Origin: Ottowia oryzae
GTDB taxonomy: Bacteria; Pseudomonadota; Gammaproteobacteria; Burkholderiales; Burkholderiaceae_C
Assembly: GCF_003008535.1 (NCBI RefSeq)
Contig: NZ_CP027666.1
Coordinates: 2,283,501-2,347,500, forward strand
DNA length: 64,000 nucleotides
Direction: 5' to 3'
The notes beneath the pieces were generated by a model. It had not been told where the DNA came from. It made no database searches and saw only the letters and a program-made list of their open reading frames with translations. Numbering within the stretch: the stretch's first letter is position 1; each line of letters begins with the position of its first letter. Both the position numbers and the translations under genes were made by a program. Of this stretch, positions 1-8,398 are shown piece by piece.

Positions 1-171
1 GATGCGCAGAAAGGTCCAGTGGCCAAACGACACATCGTGCTCGGACAGCCGTTGCTGCAAGGCGCGCATCTGCATCCGCGCCACGTCGCGGATCAGGTGC
101 GCCAGGCGGTCTTCGGGAAGAAGTTCTCGCCAGTGATGAAGAAGGCGTTCGGCACCGATTCGATCGTTCAT
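1..171 (-). CDS. MarR-family transcriptional regulator, N-terminal part (cut by window edge)
   Basis: The 57 codons present begin MNDRIGAERLLHHWRELLPE and continue through an amphipathic helix (ARMQMRALQQRLSEHDVSFG) to HWTFLRI. This is the usual dimerisation helix plus first winged-helix residues of a MarR regulator; the DNA-recognition helix lies beyond the window. The ATG at 171 starts 4 bp after the stop of the upstream dehydrogenase gene, so it is the last visible gene of that operon. MarR proteins of aromatic-acid operons usually repress their own operon and are released by the substrate or its CoA ester; that role here is inferred from context. A candidate operator lies upstream of the operon at 2416-2436. 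Confidence 0.75.
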   Translation of the reverse strand, partial: MNDRIGAERLLHHWRELLPEDRLAHLIRDVARMQMRALQQRLSEHDVSFGHWTFLRI

Positions 172-175
172 AGCG

Positions 176-1372
176 TCATGAGGGGGCGGCAACCTGCCTT
201 TCCAAAGGAATGTCGGTGCCTGAGGCTTCAGATTTCAGCATCGCCAGACAGACTTCCAGCGTCGCACGCGACCATTCTCCACCATGGGCGGGCAGGGCAC
301 CGTCCCGCGCCACCCGCCACAACTCGTCGATCACTTCCGCGCGGGGTACTTCCGGCAGCTTGATGGGCACGAACTCGATCCCGGCTTGAGACACCACTTC
401 GACGCCGGTCGGCGTCAGGCGCAGATCGGCCAGGTCGCAGCTGACGATGACCGGGCCAAAATGCTGCGCCGCGTCCGGCCCGCGCAGGGTGGGCATGGTG
501 AAGGCGGTTCCACCAAAATTGCGCGCCGCCTTCAAGTCGACTTCGGCCGCTTCACTGGTCGCGGCGGCCAGACGCGCGCGCGTGGCCTGGTGCGCGTCGC
601 GCGCCTTGGCGGTGCCCATTTCGCCCACACCGTCCATTTGGGTGTCGCTGTCGTAGAAGCCGTAACCGTTGTAGCTGATCGAGGCGAATGCGCCATTGGC
701 GAACTGCAGCAGCGCGCTGTACGCGCCTTCGGTGGGGCGGCTGGCATCCCATCGGCCCATTAGCGCGCGCACCGTCCGCGTTTCGCCCCCGGCCAGCAGG
801 CGCACGATGTCGACTTGGTGCGCCGCCTGGCTGAACACCACGCCGCCGCCGCGCGCCGTGTCCAGCTCTTCGGGCCGCCTGGGGCGGTACAGGAAATCGG
901 TGTATTGCAGGGCGTGCACCATGCGCACCGCGCCATAGCGTCCGCTGGCGATCAGCTCGTGCGCCAATAAAACGGGCGCGTTGAAGCTGTGGCTGTGGCC
1001 GACGATCAAGCGCGTACCCGCGCGCGCACACACCTCCACCATCGTGTCGGCGTCGGCCATGCTGAGTGCCATGGGCTTTTCAACCAGCACGTGCTTGCCG
1101 CGCTCGGCCGCCAGCTGAACGTGGCGTGCGTGCATTTGGTGCGGCGTGGCCAAGTACACCCATTCCACGTCGGGGTGATCGCACACGCTCTGCTCGTCGC
1201 CCAGCGCCACACCACCGAAGGTGGTTTCGAACGCGGCACGCGCGCCAGGGTGAGGGTCATAGGCGGCGACCAGCCGCACACGCGGGTCGCCCAGGAAGGT
1301 GGGCAACATCAACGTGAACGCACGCCCCAGGCCCAGCACGCCCAGGCGGATCGGCTCGGCGGTTGCGCTCAC
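176..1372 (-). CDS. Gfo/Idh/MocA oxidoreductase, phthalate 4,5-dihydrodiol dehydrogenase-like
   Basis: 398-residue NAD(P)-dependent dehydrogenase. An N-terminal Rossmann fold starts at RLGVLGLGRAF; the Gfo/Idh lysine motif VEKPMALS and the histidine in FSQAAHQVDIVRLLAGG follow. The segment from VEKPMALS to TDFLYRPRRPEEL resembles, from memory, the Pht4/OphB group that oxidises cis-4,5-dihydrodiols of phthalate to the catechol-type diol. I chose GTG at 1372, whose G-T-G-A overlaps the stop of the reductase gene; earlier in-frame starts would run far into that gene and add a sequence with no family match. It sits between an oxygenase reductase and a MarR regulator, which fits ring-dioxygenase catabolism. 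No oxygenase large subunit is in the window, so the exact substrate is open. Confidence 0.75.
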   Translation of the reverse strand: MSATAEPIRLGVLGLGRAFTLMLPTFLGDPRVRLVAAYDPHPGARAAFETTFGGVALGDEQSVCDHPDVEWVYLATPHQMHARHVQLAAERGKHVLVEKPMALSMADADTMVEVCARAGTRLIVGHSHSFNAPVLLAHELIASGRYGAVRMVHALQYTDFLYRPRRPEELDTARGGGVVFSQAAHQVDIVRLLAGGETRTVRALMGRWDASRPTEGAYSALLQFANGAFASISYNGYGFYDSDTQMDGVGEMGTAKARDAHQATRARLAAATSEAAEVDLKAARNFGGTAFTMPTLRGPDAAQHFGPVIVSCDLADLRLTPTGVEVVSQAGIEFVPIKLPEVPRAEVIDELWRVARDGALPAHGGEWSRATLEVCLAMLKSEASGTDIPLERQVAAPS

Positions 1373-2337
1373 AGATCGATCACCAGCGGACCGGATTTGG
1401 CGCGCGACACGCAAATCATGACGTGGTCGGCCTTCTCCTCGTCCAGCAGCACCATGTCGCGATGGTCCGCTTCGCCGCCCAGCAGGCGCTGCTTGCAAGT
1501 CCCGCAGGTCCCGCTTTCGCAGGAGCTGGCCATATCGATGCCCTTGTCGCGTGCGACCTCCAGGATGGAGCGGCCGACGGGGACTTCCAGCTCCACACCG
1601 GAGCGCGCGAGTTTCACCGTGAATGGCTGGTCGTCCGCATGAGGCTTGGTGTCGCCGCCAAAGCTTTCAAAGTGCACGGTGCTGCTGGGCCAGTGGCCGG
1701 TCATGTCCTTGACCGCGTCCATCAGCCCGCGCGGGCCGCAGCAGTAGACATGCTGCCCCGTCGGTGTTCCCGGCTTTTCCAGCTCCGGCCACAGGTCGTA
1801 GGAATTCTGCAGGTTGCCCTCATCGTGGTGGATGACCACATGCGGCTTGAGCGGCGAGTTGGCGATTTCCGCCAGAAACGGCGTGTCCTCGGCGCTGCGG
1901 GTCAGGTAGTACAGCTTGAACTTGCGGTCGCCTGCGTTCAGCAGGGTGCGCGCCATCGCCAGCATGGGGGTGATGCCGATGCCGCCGGCAATCAGCACGA
2001 AACTTTTGGCGCGCGCGTCCAGCGGAAACAGGTTCTCCGGTTCGCCCACCGGCAGCAGGTCGCCTTCGTGCAAATTGTCGGCCATGCTGCGCGAGCCGCC
2101 ACGGCCGTCGGCCTCGCGCTTGACCGCGATCACGTAACGGTCGCGCTCCTCGGCGTCGTTGCTGAGCGAGTACTGGCGTATGTGGCCGGACGGCGTGTGG
2201 ACCTTGACATGGGCGCCGGCGGCGAACGGCGGCAGCAGCTGTCCGTCGGGGTCACGCAGTTCGAACAACTGGACGTCGCGTGCCGCGCGTTCCGCCCTGG
2301 CCACGCGCAGAGTCCGGAATGTCTCGGGGGTGCTCAT
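1369..2337 (-). CDS. PDR/VanB-type oxygenase reductase (FMN and 2Fe-2S)
   Basis: 322-residue electron-transfer protein of the phthalate dioxygenase reductase group, which passes electrons from NAD(P)H through FMN and a 2Fe-2S centre to a Rieske oxygenase. In order: flavin-binding barrel with RQYSLSND, nucleotide-binding domain with GGIGITPMLAMA and CCGPRGLM, then a C-terminal plant-type ferredoxin domain whose cysteines are visible in SSCESGTCGTCKQ and VMICVSRAKSG. This domain order (ferredoxin last) is that of PDR/VanB. ATG 2337 follows a GAGGAA ribosome site. It is the first gene of the leftward operon and its stop overlaps the next start. The oxygenase it serves is not in the window. Confidence 0.88.
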   Translation of the reverse strand: MSTPETFRTLRVARAERAARDVQLFELRDPDGQLLPPFAAGAHVKVHTPSGHIRQYSLSNDAEERDRYVIAVKREADGRGGSRSMADNLHEGDLLPVGEPENLFPLDARAKSFVLIAGGIGITPMLAMARTLLNAGDRKFKLYYLTRSAEDTPFLAEIANSPLKPHVVIHHDEGNLQNSYDLWPELEKPGTPTGQHVYCCGPRGLMDAVKDMTGHWPSSTVHFESFGGDTKPHADDQPFTVKLARSGVELEVPVGRSILEVARDKGIDMASSCESGTCGTCKQRLLGGEADHRDMVLLDEEKADHVMICVSRAKSGPLVIDL

Positions 2338-2385
2338 CGTGGGGTTCCTCGGTCGGGTAGGTGGGTGGGGCAGGGAATTCGCGCC

Positions 2386-2436
2386 TTGACTTTTATCAAA
2401 AGTGCACGAGAATCCATATCTTAGATGGCTAAGTAT
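2386..2436. promoter_or_regulatory. Candidate operator/promoter region between divergent transcription units
   Basis: The 176-bp gap between the reductase gene (-) and the Bug gene (+) is AT-richer than its surroundings. It holds TTGACT at 2386, a 5-bp inverted repeat CTTTT/AAAAG at 2390-2402, and a second inverted repeat CTTAG-ATGG-CTAAG at 2420-2433 with AT-rich flanks. Short TTAG/CTAA palindromes of this kind are common targets of MarR regulators in catabolic operons, and the last visible gene of the leftward operon is a MarR gene. The assignment is inference. Confidence 0.4.
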
Positions 2437-2513
2437 TTTCTTGCAAGCCGTGGATGCGCCGGATGGGCCGGGATCGCACCACCCTGACGGGCCGTCACTC
2501 CAGGAGACCCACG

Positions 2514-3482
2514 ATGAAAGCAAACATTTTTGCGCTGGCGGCGCTGGCTGCGGCCTGCGTTCCTTTTGGCGCTGCGGCGCAAACCTATCCCTCCAAGCCG
2601 ATCAAATTCATCGTGCCCTACGCGCCTGGCGGCCTACCGGACACGGTGGCGCGCTGGGTGTCGCAAAAGCTCGGCGAGCGCATAGGCCAGAGCGTGGTGG
2701 TGGACAACAAGCCGGGCGGCAACGGTGTCGTGGCCTACCAGGCGCTGCTGTCCAGCACGCCGTCCGACGGCCATGCCTTCATCGTCTCCGATGGGTCCAT
2801 GCTGTCGATCACGCCGCAGATCAACAAGAGCGCGACCTACCGTGTCGGCCAGGAATTGCTGCCGGTCTCGATGATCGCCACCTCGCCGCTGTTCATCGTC
2901 GGCCACAGCAAGACCGGCGTGAACAGCTTTCAGGACTTCGTCGCTCAGGCCAAGGCCAAGCCCGGTGAATTTACCTATGGTTCGTCGGGCATCGGCAGCA
3001 CACACCACCTGACGATGGAAGCGCTCAAGGCGGCGCTCAACCTGGACATCCGCCACATTCCGTTCCGCGGTTCGGGCCAGTCCACGCCGGCGCTGGTCGG
3101 TGGCCAGGTGGACTTCTCGGTGGCGGCGCTGCCCTCGATCAGCGGATTTGTCAAATCCGGTCAAGTCAAGCTGTTGGCCAGCAACGCGCTCAACCGCTCC
3201 AAGCAGGCGCCCGATGTGCCTGCGATCGCCGAGACGGTCCCGAACTTCGATTTCGCTGTGGTGGTCGGCGTGCTGGCGGCCAAGGGCACGCCGCAGGTGG
3301 CTATCGACCGCATCAGCAAGGAAGTTGCCGAGGTGGTCAAGCAGCCTGATTTGGTCAAGACCTTCCACGATGCCGTGATCGAACCGGTGGGCGCCGGTCC
3401 TGCCGAGTACGCCAAGGTGATCGCGCGCGAGAACGAAGCCATGGCCAAGGCCGGCAAGGTGGCGCAGCTCAAGGCCGATTGA
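2514..3482 (+). CDS. Bug/TctC family periplasmic solute-binding protein
   Basis: 322-residue extracytoplasmic receptor of the Bug family, greatly expanded in Burkholderiales. A signal peptide (about residues 1-22, cleaved after GAAA) is followed by the family opening YPSKPIKFIVPYAPGG and the pocket motif DNKPGGNG. ATG 2514 has an AGGAG site at 2502-2506. These receptors bind carboxylates, often for TctAB-type transporters, but no tctA/tctB is nearby, so it is an orphan receptor. It lies divergent from an aromatic-acid operon and 23 bp before a TauE-like permease, so its ligand may be an aromatic or related carboxylate; that is inference. Confidence 0.88.
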   Translation: MKANIFALAALAAACVPFGAAAQTYPSKPIKFIVPYAPGGLPDTVARWVSQKLGERIGQSVVVDNKPGGNGVVAYQALLSSTPSDGHAFIVSDGSMLSITPQINKSATYRVGQELLPVSMIATSPLFIVGHSKTGVNSFQDFVAQAKAKPGEFTYGSSGIGSTHHLTMEALKAALNLDIRHIPFRGSGQSTPALVGGQVDFSVAALPSISGFVKSGQVKLLASNALNRSKQAPDVPAIAETVPNFDFAVVVGVLAAKGTPQVAIDRISKEVAEVVKQPDLVKTFHDAVIEPVGAGPAEYAKVIARENEAMAKAGKVAQLKAD

Positions 3483-3505
3483 TCACATCTTGAACCGGCA
3501 CCGCG

Positions 3506-4249
3506 GTGGACATGGGTGACACCACCCTCTGGCTGCTGTCGGCCGCCGCGCTGGTGGTCGGCGGGCTGGTCAAGGGCGCGCTGGGCGTCGGGCTGCCATT
3601 GGTAGCGGTGCCGCTGCTCGCGCTGTGGTTGCCGCCGGCCCAGGCGATCGGGCTATTGGCGGCGCCGGTGGTGTTGTCCAACCTGATCCAGGCGGTGGAG
3701 GGCGGTCACCTTCGGGCGTCGTGGCGGCGTTTTCGCTGGCTGGTGCTGGCGCAGCTGGTGGCGACGGTGCTGACGGTGCGCATGACCCTGGACCTGTCGC
3801 CGGCCCAGCTCAATGCCATGGTGGCGGGCGCGGTGCTGCTGGCGGTGTTTCTGCTGGCGCTGCAGCCCAATGTGCAGATTCCGCCAAACCGTGAACAGTC
3901 GATCGGCATCGCGGTCGGTCTGGGCTCCGGGCTGCTGGGGGGCGTGTCGTCGCTGACCGGACCCATCCTGATCACCTATTTCATGGCGCTGCGGCTGTCG
4001 CGCGACGCCTTCGTCAGCAGCATCAGCCTGGTGTACCTGGCCGGCTCTCTGCCGCTGTATGGCGCGATGGTCGGTTTTGGCAAGATAGCGCCGCTGGAGT
4101 TGGGCTTGTCGGTGCTGGCGCTGTTGCCGGTTTACCTGGGCATGCGCCTGGGCCGCCAGGTGCGCCAGCGGCTGAATGAACAGGTGTTCCGGCGCGTAGT
4201 GCTGGGGCTGCTGGTGGTGATTGCCCTGATCCTGCTGACCAAAGGTTGA
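3506..4249 (+). CDS. TauE/SafE family membrane transporter
   Basis: 247 residues and strongly hydrophobic, with about eight predicted membrane segments. The family N-terminal half GGLVKGALGVGLPLVAVPLL and the repeat-half motif GLGSGLLGGVSSLTGPILI are visible. TauE/SafE proteins export sulfite, sulfoacetate or other small organic anions. The start is GTG 3506 or ATG 3512; no strong ribosome site separates them. It follows the Bug gene by 23 bp and its stop lies 5 bp before the hemerythrin ATG, so the three are probably co-transcribed. The substrate cannot be read from sequence. Confidence 0.85.
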   Translation: MDMGDTTLWLLSAAALVVGGLVKGALGVGLPLVAVPLLALWLPPAQAIGLLAAPVVLSNLIQAVEGGHLRASWRRFRWLVLAQLVATVLTVRMTLDLSPAQLNAMVAGAVLLAVFLLALQPNVQIPPNREQSIGIAVGLGSGLLGGVSSLTGPILITYFMALRLSRDAFVSSISLVYLAGSLPLYGAMVGFGKIAPLELGLSVLALLPVYLGMRLGRQVRQRLNEQVFRRVVLGLLVVIALILLTKG

Positions 4250-4254
4250 AAGAA

Positions 4255-4707
4255 ATGACTTCCCCGTCCATCGAAATCGCCGACGAGTTGCATTGGCGCG
4301 ACGACTTCCTGCTGGGCCACGCGCCGCTGGACGACATGCACCGCGAGTTCGTCGAGGTGGTGAGCGCGCTGCAGGCCGCGGACGATGCCGCGCTGCCGGC
4401 CGCGCTGGCGCGCGTGACCGAGCACCTGGTGGCGCATTTCGAGCAGGAAAACGCCTGGATGCAGAGCACCGCTTACCCGGCCACCGAGTGCCATCTCAAC
4501 GAGCACGCAGCGGTGCTGGCGTCCGCCCAGGCCATGCCGGCGCGGCTGGCGGCGGGCGAGACCCAGACCTGCCGCCGCTTCGCGCAGGAGTTGGCCAGCT
4601 GGTTTCCGGGCCACGCCGACTATCTGGATGCACCGCTGGCGCACTGGATGGTGCACAAGCGTTTTGGCGCCGGTAAGCCGGTGGTGATCAAGCGCCGTGG
4701 CGCCTGA
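4255..4707 (+). CDS. Bacteriohemerythrin
   Basis: 150-residue single-domain hemerythrin, an O2-binding di-iron four-helix protein. Ligand positions are visible: His in DDMHREF, the H-x3-E pattern in AHFEQEN, the H-x3-H pattern in CHLNEH, and H-x4-D in FPGHADYLD, all with family spacing. ATG 4255 is preferred over an in-frame TTG at 4246 that overlaps the TauE stop. It is the third gene of a rightward cluster and converges with the LytTR regulator 15 bp away. Roles known for the family are oxygen delivery or sensing; its link to the transporter genes is unclear. Confidence 0.85.
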   Translation: MTSPSIEIADELHWRDDFLLGHAPLDDMHREFVEVVSALQAADDAALPAALARVTEHLVAHFEQENAWMQSTAYPATECHLNEHAAVLASAQAMPARLAAGETQTCRRFAQELASWFPGHADYLDAPLAHWMVHKRFGAGKPVVIKRRGA

Positions 4708-4722
4708 GCCGGCGCGCACCGT

Positions 4723-5658
4723 TCACAGGCCTTTGAAGCGCCCGGCGTAGAGCCGGCTCACGCTCAGGGTTTCGTCGGTGCCGCGCAGGGTGAGGTGCAG
4801 GCGGCCTGCGTCGTCGCGGCGCACGGTGTCGATGGCGTCGGCGCGCACGGCGGCGCTGCGGTGAATCTGCCAGAACTGCGCGGCGTCCAGCTGGGGCAGC
4901 AGCTCTTTCAGCGCCGTGCGCACCAGATGTTCGCCCTGCGCTGTGACCACGCGCACGTACTTGTCGGCCGCCTGCAGCAGCAGCACGTCTTGCACCGGCA
5001 CCATCTGCACCACGCTGCCGTTGCTGCCGGGCTGGCTGACGGGCAACTGGCGCAGCGGCTCGGGCGCGGGTGTCGATGCGTCTGGCCCAGCGCCGCCACC
5101 GGGCAGCGCGGCCAGCAGCTGGCGAAGCTGCTCCAGCGTGGCGGCGGTGGCGGCGTCGATGGGCGAACTGGCGGGGCCGCTGACGGGGGCAATTGCCGGG
5201 CTGTGGGGGCTGACTTTTGCTGCAGATTGCATAGCTGCCGGCGCAGGCTGCACCAGCGCTGAACGCAGTTTTTGCACCGTTTTTGCCAACCGCGCGGGCT
5301 GCACGGGTTTGAGCACGTAGTCCATCGCCTGCGCCTCAAAAGCCTGCACGGCGTACTGGTCGTACGCTGTGACGAAGACCAGCGCCGGGAAGGGCTGGGC
5401 GGCCATGTCCCAGGCGTCGGCCAGCTCGGCCGCCGCGTCCAGCCCGCTTTGGCCGGGCATGCGGATGTCGAAAAACAGCACGTCGGGGCGCAGCGCCAGG
5501 GCTTCGCGCACGGCGTTCAGGCCGTCGCCCACGGTGGCCAGCACGCGCAGCTCGGGCCAGGCCTGCGCCAGCTCGGCGCGCAGGGCGGCGGCCAGCAGGG
5601 GCTCGTCCTCGGCGATCAGGGCGGTGGGCGTGAGTTGGCCGGAAGCGGCGTTGGGCAT
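4723..5658 (-). CDS. LytTR-type response regulator (AlgR/LytR family)
   Basis: 311-residue DNA-binding response regulator. The receiver domain (about 12-125) has the acidic pair in AEDEP, the phospho-acceptor D64 in FFDIRMPG, T97 in VTAYD and K117 in YVLKPVQ. A LytTR domain fills about 210-310 (VVQMVPVQDVLLLQAADKYV to IHRSAAVRADAID). The linker of about 80 residues is unusually long and Pro/Ala/Ser-rich, and contains an in-frame copy of the dispersed repeat (5218-5262, read as ALVQPAPAAMQSAAK). Its kinase is encoded upstream at 6427-7557, with an aspartic protease gene between them. Confidence 0.9.
   Translation of the reverse strand: MPNAASGQLTPTALIAEDEPLLAAALRAELAQAWPELRVLATVGDGLNAVREALALRPDVLFFDIRMPGQSGLDAAAELADAWDMAAQPFPALVFVTAYDQYAVQAFEAQAMDYVLKPVQPARLAKTVQKLRSALVQPAPAAMQSAAKVSPHSPAIAPVSGPASSPIDAATAATLEQLRQLLAALPGGGAGPDASTPAPEPLRQLPVSQPGSNGSVVQMVPVQDVLLLQAADKYVRVVTAQGEHLVRTALKELLPQLDAAQFWQIHRSAAVRADAIDTVRRDDAGRLHLTLRGTDETLSVSRLYAGRFKGL
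5218..5262 (+). repeat. Dispersed two-hairpin element, copy 1 (inside LytTR regulator)
   Basis: The + strand reads GCTGCAGATTGCATAGC then CTGCCGGCGC...CACCAGCGCTG. It is in frame in the linker of the regulator gene, and its core matches the intergenic copy at 29249-29294 almost exactly. Confidence 0.75.
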
Positions 5659-5742
5659 GGTGTGCTCGGCTTGCGTGGTGGGCCTGGTGGGCCGCTCAGC
5701 GGGCGGCGCGGGGCGGCGTGGTTGAGCGGGGTGCAGCGGGTT

Positions 5743-6288
5743 TCAGCGCGGACGCAGTCGCATGCCGCTGCCGTCGATCTGCACGTCGAAGTGGCGCAGG
5801 AAGGACTGGCCCAGCAGCGCGTCGTCGGCGCTGCCCAGGGCCAGGCCGGTGGTCACGGTGACGTCGTTGCGCGTGAGGTGCCCGGCCTTGACGGGCACGT
5901 TCGTCACGCGGCGCGCGTCGCGGTCGCCGTTGGCGGTGCGCACGGTGATGGGCGCGCCCTCGGGCAGGCCAGCCTGCCGCGCCACCTGGTCGCTGATGGC
6001 GACAGCGCTGGCGCCGGTATCCACCAGGAATTGGACGCGCACGTGGTTGATTTCACCGGGCACGTAGAAGTGGCCGTCCGGGCTGCGGGGGATGACCAGC
6101 TCGCCCCCGCCCGCCTCGTAGGGTTGCAGCGATTCGCGCCCGCGCGCTTCCCACCACGAAAAGCCCGCCCACAGCAGGCCGCCGACGACCAGCCAGAAGG
6201 CCAGCAGCGCGAAGGTGTTGCTGCGCAACTGACGCCCCAGGTCGGGTGCGGCGCTGCGGGGCGGTTCGTCGGGGTAGGGTGCAGACAT
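5743..6288 (-). CDS. Membrane-anchored retropepsin-like aspartic protease
   Basis: 181 residues: a short cytoplasmic N-terminus, one membrane helix (about 25-45, NTFALLAFWLVVGGLLWAGF), then a periplasmic domain with the single-copy aspartic protease signature VQFLVDTGASAVAIS (catalytic Asp about 90) and the family end LLGQSFLRHFDVQIDG. This matches the clan AA proteins of proteobacteria (TIGR02281-like), which would act as dimers. Substrates are unknown. It lies between the sensor kinase and response regulator genes on the same strand, an arrangement that raises the question of signalling by proteolysis. Confidence 0.8.
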   Translation of the reverse strand: MSAPYPDEPPRSAAPDLGRQLRSNTFALLAFWLVVGGLLWAGFSWWEARGRESLQPYEAGGGELVIPRSPDGHFYVPGEINHVRVQFLVDTGASAVAISDQVARQAGLPEGAPITVRTANGDRDARRVTNVPVKAGHLTRNDVTVTTGLALGSADDALLGQSFLRHFDVQIDGSGMRLRPR

Positions 6289-6370
6289 GCGGGGAGGATA
6301 CCGAAGGGGCGCGGCTGGCTGTCAACCGGCGAATCGTGCAGGCGAGCGCGCACATTGGCGACCAAGCATT

Positions 6371-6415
6371 GCTGCAAACGTGATAGCTGCCGGCGCACAA
6401 TGCACCAGCGCCAGA
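6371..6415 (+). repeat. Dispersed two-hairpin element, copy 2 (kinase-protease gap)
   Basis: GCTGCAAACGTGATAGC followed by TGCCGGCGCACAATGCACCA and GCGCC. It starts 12 bp after the kinase stop and fills much of the 138-bp gap to the protease gene. Confidence 0.75.
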
Positions 6416-6426
6416 GGCTTTTTTCT

Positions 6427-7557
6427 TCAATGAAATCCATCGCTTGAGAGGTGCGCGCGCGCGTCCCCGCAGCGCCCGCCCGCGCGTAACGCGCCGCCCT
6501 GCGCAAGGTTCAGAGCGATCGGCAGCGCCAGCCGCACCTGCGTGCCCGCGCCGGGGGCGGAATGCCATTCGACCGTGCCCGCGCCGCCGTACGCCGTGGC
6601 CACGCGCTCGCGCACCTGCGTCAGGCCAAAGCGGTCGGGGCGCACGTCGGCGGGGTCAAAACCCACGCCGGTGTCGGCCACTTCCAGCATCAGCTGCTCG
6701 CCTTGCCGCCACGCGCGCACCGTGAGCGCGCCGCCTTGCACCCGCGGCTCCAGCCCGTGCTGGATGGCGTTTTCAACCAGCGGCTGCAGCAGCAGGGGCG
6801 GCACGGGCACGGCGGCCAGCGCATCGGGCAAGTCCAGCGTGACCTGCAGGCGCGGGCCCATGCGCAGGGCCATCAGATCCAGGTAGTCGGCCAGGCGCGC
6901 GAATTCGGCCGACAGCGGGTGCTGCGTGGCGCGCGAGGCGTTCAGCGTGGCGCGCAGGTAGGCGTTCAGGCGGTCCAGCGTCTGCTGCGCGGCGGGCGGG
7001 TCCAGGCCGATCAGCGCGCGCAGGTTGGCCAGGGTGTTGAAGAGCATGTGCGGCTCCAGCTGGCTTTGCAGCAGGCGCAGGCGCGCCTCGGTGGCGTCGC
7101 GCTCGGCCGCGGCCACCTGCGCGGCCAGCGCCGCCGCCTTGCCGCGCGAATGAAAGTAGTAGGTGATGGCCGCGCCGGCCACCACCGTCAGCATCACGCT
7201 GATTTGCAGGTCGCGCTGGCCGTCGGGCGGGCGGCCCAGCAGGTGGCGCGCCAGCGCATCGCCCACCACAAAACCGACCAGCATGCCCGCGCCGGTCAGC
7301 GCAAAGCCGCGCCAGCCCTTGGGCCAGCCGGCGCCGCCTTCGCCGTCGGGGTGGCAGTGAGGGGCTGGCACCAGCAGGCGCCCGGCTTCGATGAAGGCCC
7401 AGGTGACCAGGCCGATCAGCGAGGCGTAGACCAGCTGGTTCACATACCCGTTGCGCGGCCACACGGCGGTGGTGACCACGGCGATCACGCAGCAAAACGC
7501 CTGCACCTGCAGCCAGTGGCGCAGCAGCGGGCGCCAGCGCAGGCGCGGCAGGCTCAT
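6427..7557 (-). CDS. LytS/AlgZ-type sensor histidine kinase
   Basis: 376 residues. The N-terminus has about four hydrophobic membrane segments (residues 15-135) and no obvious large sensor domain. A His_kinase domain follows with the phospho-acceptor box LQSQLEPHMLFNTLANL (canonical form QxxPHFLFNTL), then a GHKL ATPase with N-box QPLVENAIQHGLEP, G1 box VADTGVGFDP and FGLTQVRERVATAYG. The C-terminal 25 residues after LALPIALNL are a low-complexity tail. It is first of the three-gene set kinase, protease, LytTR regulator, and is the evident partner of the regulator at 4723-5658. Confidence 0.9.
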   Translation of the reverse strand: MSLPRLRWRPLLRHWLQVQAFCCVIAVVTTAVWPRNGYVNQLVYASLIGLVTWAFIEAGRLLVPAPHCHPDGEGGAGWPKGWRGFALTGAGMLVGFVVGDALARHLLGRPPDGQRDLQISVMLTVVAGAAITYYFHSRGKAAALAAQVAAAERDATEARLRLLQSQLEPHMLFNTLANLRALIGLDPPAAQQTLDRLNAYLRATLNASRATQHPLSAEFARLADYLDLMALRMGPRLQVTLDLPDALAAVPVPPLLLQPLVENAIQHGLEPRVQGGALTVRAWRQGEQLMLEVADTGVGFDPADVRPDRFGLTQVRERVATAYGGAGTVEWHSAPGAGTQVRLALPIALNLAQGGALRAGGRCGDARAHLSSDGFH

Positions 7558-7592
7558 GATGGCAGGCAGCCCGTGCGAACCACGGCAGCAGC

Positions 7593-7646
7593 GCTTACTT
7601 TAAAAAGCATAGCTGCCAGCGCACTATGCACCTGCGCCAGCGCATG
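7593..7646 (+). repeat. Dispersed two-hairpin element, copy 3 (GST-kinase gap)
   Basis: The half-A region is TTTAAAAAGCATAGC, followed by TGCCAGCGCACTATGCACC and TGCGCCAGCGC. It lies upstream of the kinase gene, in the gap to the GST gene. Confidence 0.75.
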
Positions 7647-7678
7647 TTTTGGCCTTGATGCGGGCATCACGTCGCGCA

Positions 7679-8368
7679 TCAGCCAAGCAGCGCGTATTCG
7701 CCGCCACGCTCAACCGCCCGCTGGTACGCCGGGCGGGCGTGGATGCGCGCCAGCCAGTCGGCCAGGCGGGGGTGGCTCTGCGCCGTCAGCCCGGCGCGCG
7801 ATTGCGCGGCCTCCAGCGGGAAGCTCATCTGCACGTCGGCGGCGGTGAATTCGGGGCCGGCGAACCAGTCGCGCTGTTGCAGCTCAGCCTCCATGAAGGC
7901 CAGGTGCTGGTCGATTTGCGGCTGGATGAAGCTGGCCGTGGCCTTGTCGGCAATGCCGTCGGCGATGGGTTTGGCGAAAAAGGGCATGTCGGCCTTCTTG
8001 ATGCGCCCAAACACCAGCTTGAGCAGCAGCGGCGGCATGGCCGAGCCTTCGGCGTAGTGCAGCCAATAGCGGTAGCGCACCGCTTCGGCCGAGCCCGCTG
8101 GCGGTGCCAGGCGGCCGTCGCCATAGCGCTCGACCAGGGTTTCGATGATGGCGCCGGATTCGGCCAGCGTCAGCCCGTCCACCGTGACCACGGGCGACTT
8201 GCCCAGCGGGTGAATCTTCTTCAGCTCGGGCGGGGCCAGCATGGTTTGCGGGTCGCGCTGGTAGCGCACCACCTCGTAGGGCAGGCCCAGCTCTTCCAGC
8301 AGCCACAGGATGCGCTGCGAGCGGGAGTTGTTGAGGTGGTGGACGGTGATAGGGCTGGTGGGTGGCAT
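7679..8368 (-). CDS. Glutathione S-transferase
   Basis: 229-residue cytosolic GST. The thioredoxin-like N-terminal domain (about 1-85) contains LNNSRSQRILWLLEELGLPY, the cis-proline segment GKSPVVTVDG and the glutathione-contacting LAESGAIIETL. The all-helical C-terminal domain follows with FTAADVQMSFPLEA (N-capping box region) and RLADWLARIHARPAYQRA. Family and length are typical. It conjugates or transfers glutathione to small electrophiles; the substrate cannot be told. It stands alone between the kinase operon and a DUF998 gene. Confidence 0.9.
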   Translation of the reverse strand: MPPTSPITVHHLNNSRSQRILWLLEELGLPYEVVRYQRDPQTMLAPPELKKIHPLGKSPVVTVDGLTLAESGAIIETLVERYGDGRLAPPAGSAEAVRYRYWLHYAEGSAMPPLLLKLVFGRIKKADMPFFAKPIADGIADKATASFIQPQIDQHLAFMEAELQQRDWFAGPEFTAADVQMSFPLEAAQSRAGLTAQSHPRLADWLARIHARPAYQRAVERGGEYALLG

Positions 8369-8398
8369 GGTCGATCCATTCAGGTGATGGGCCGCAAT

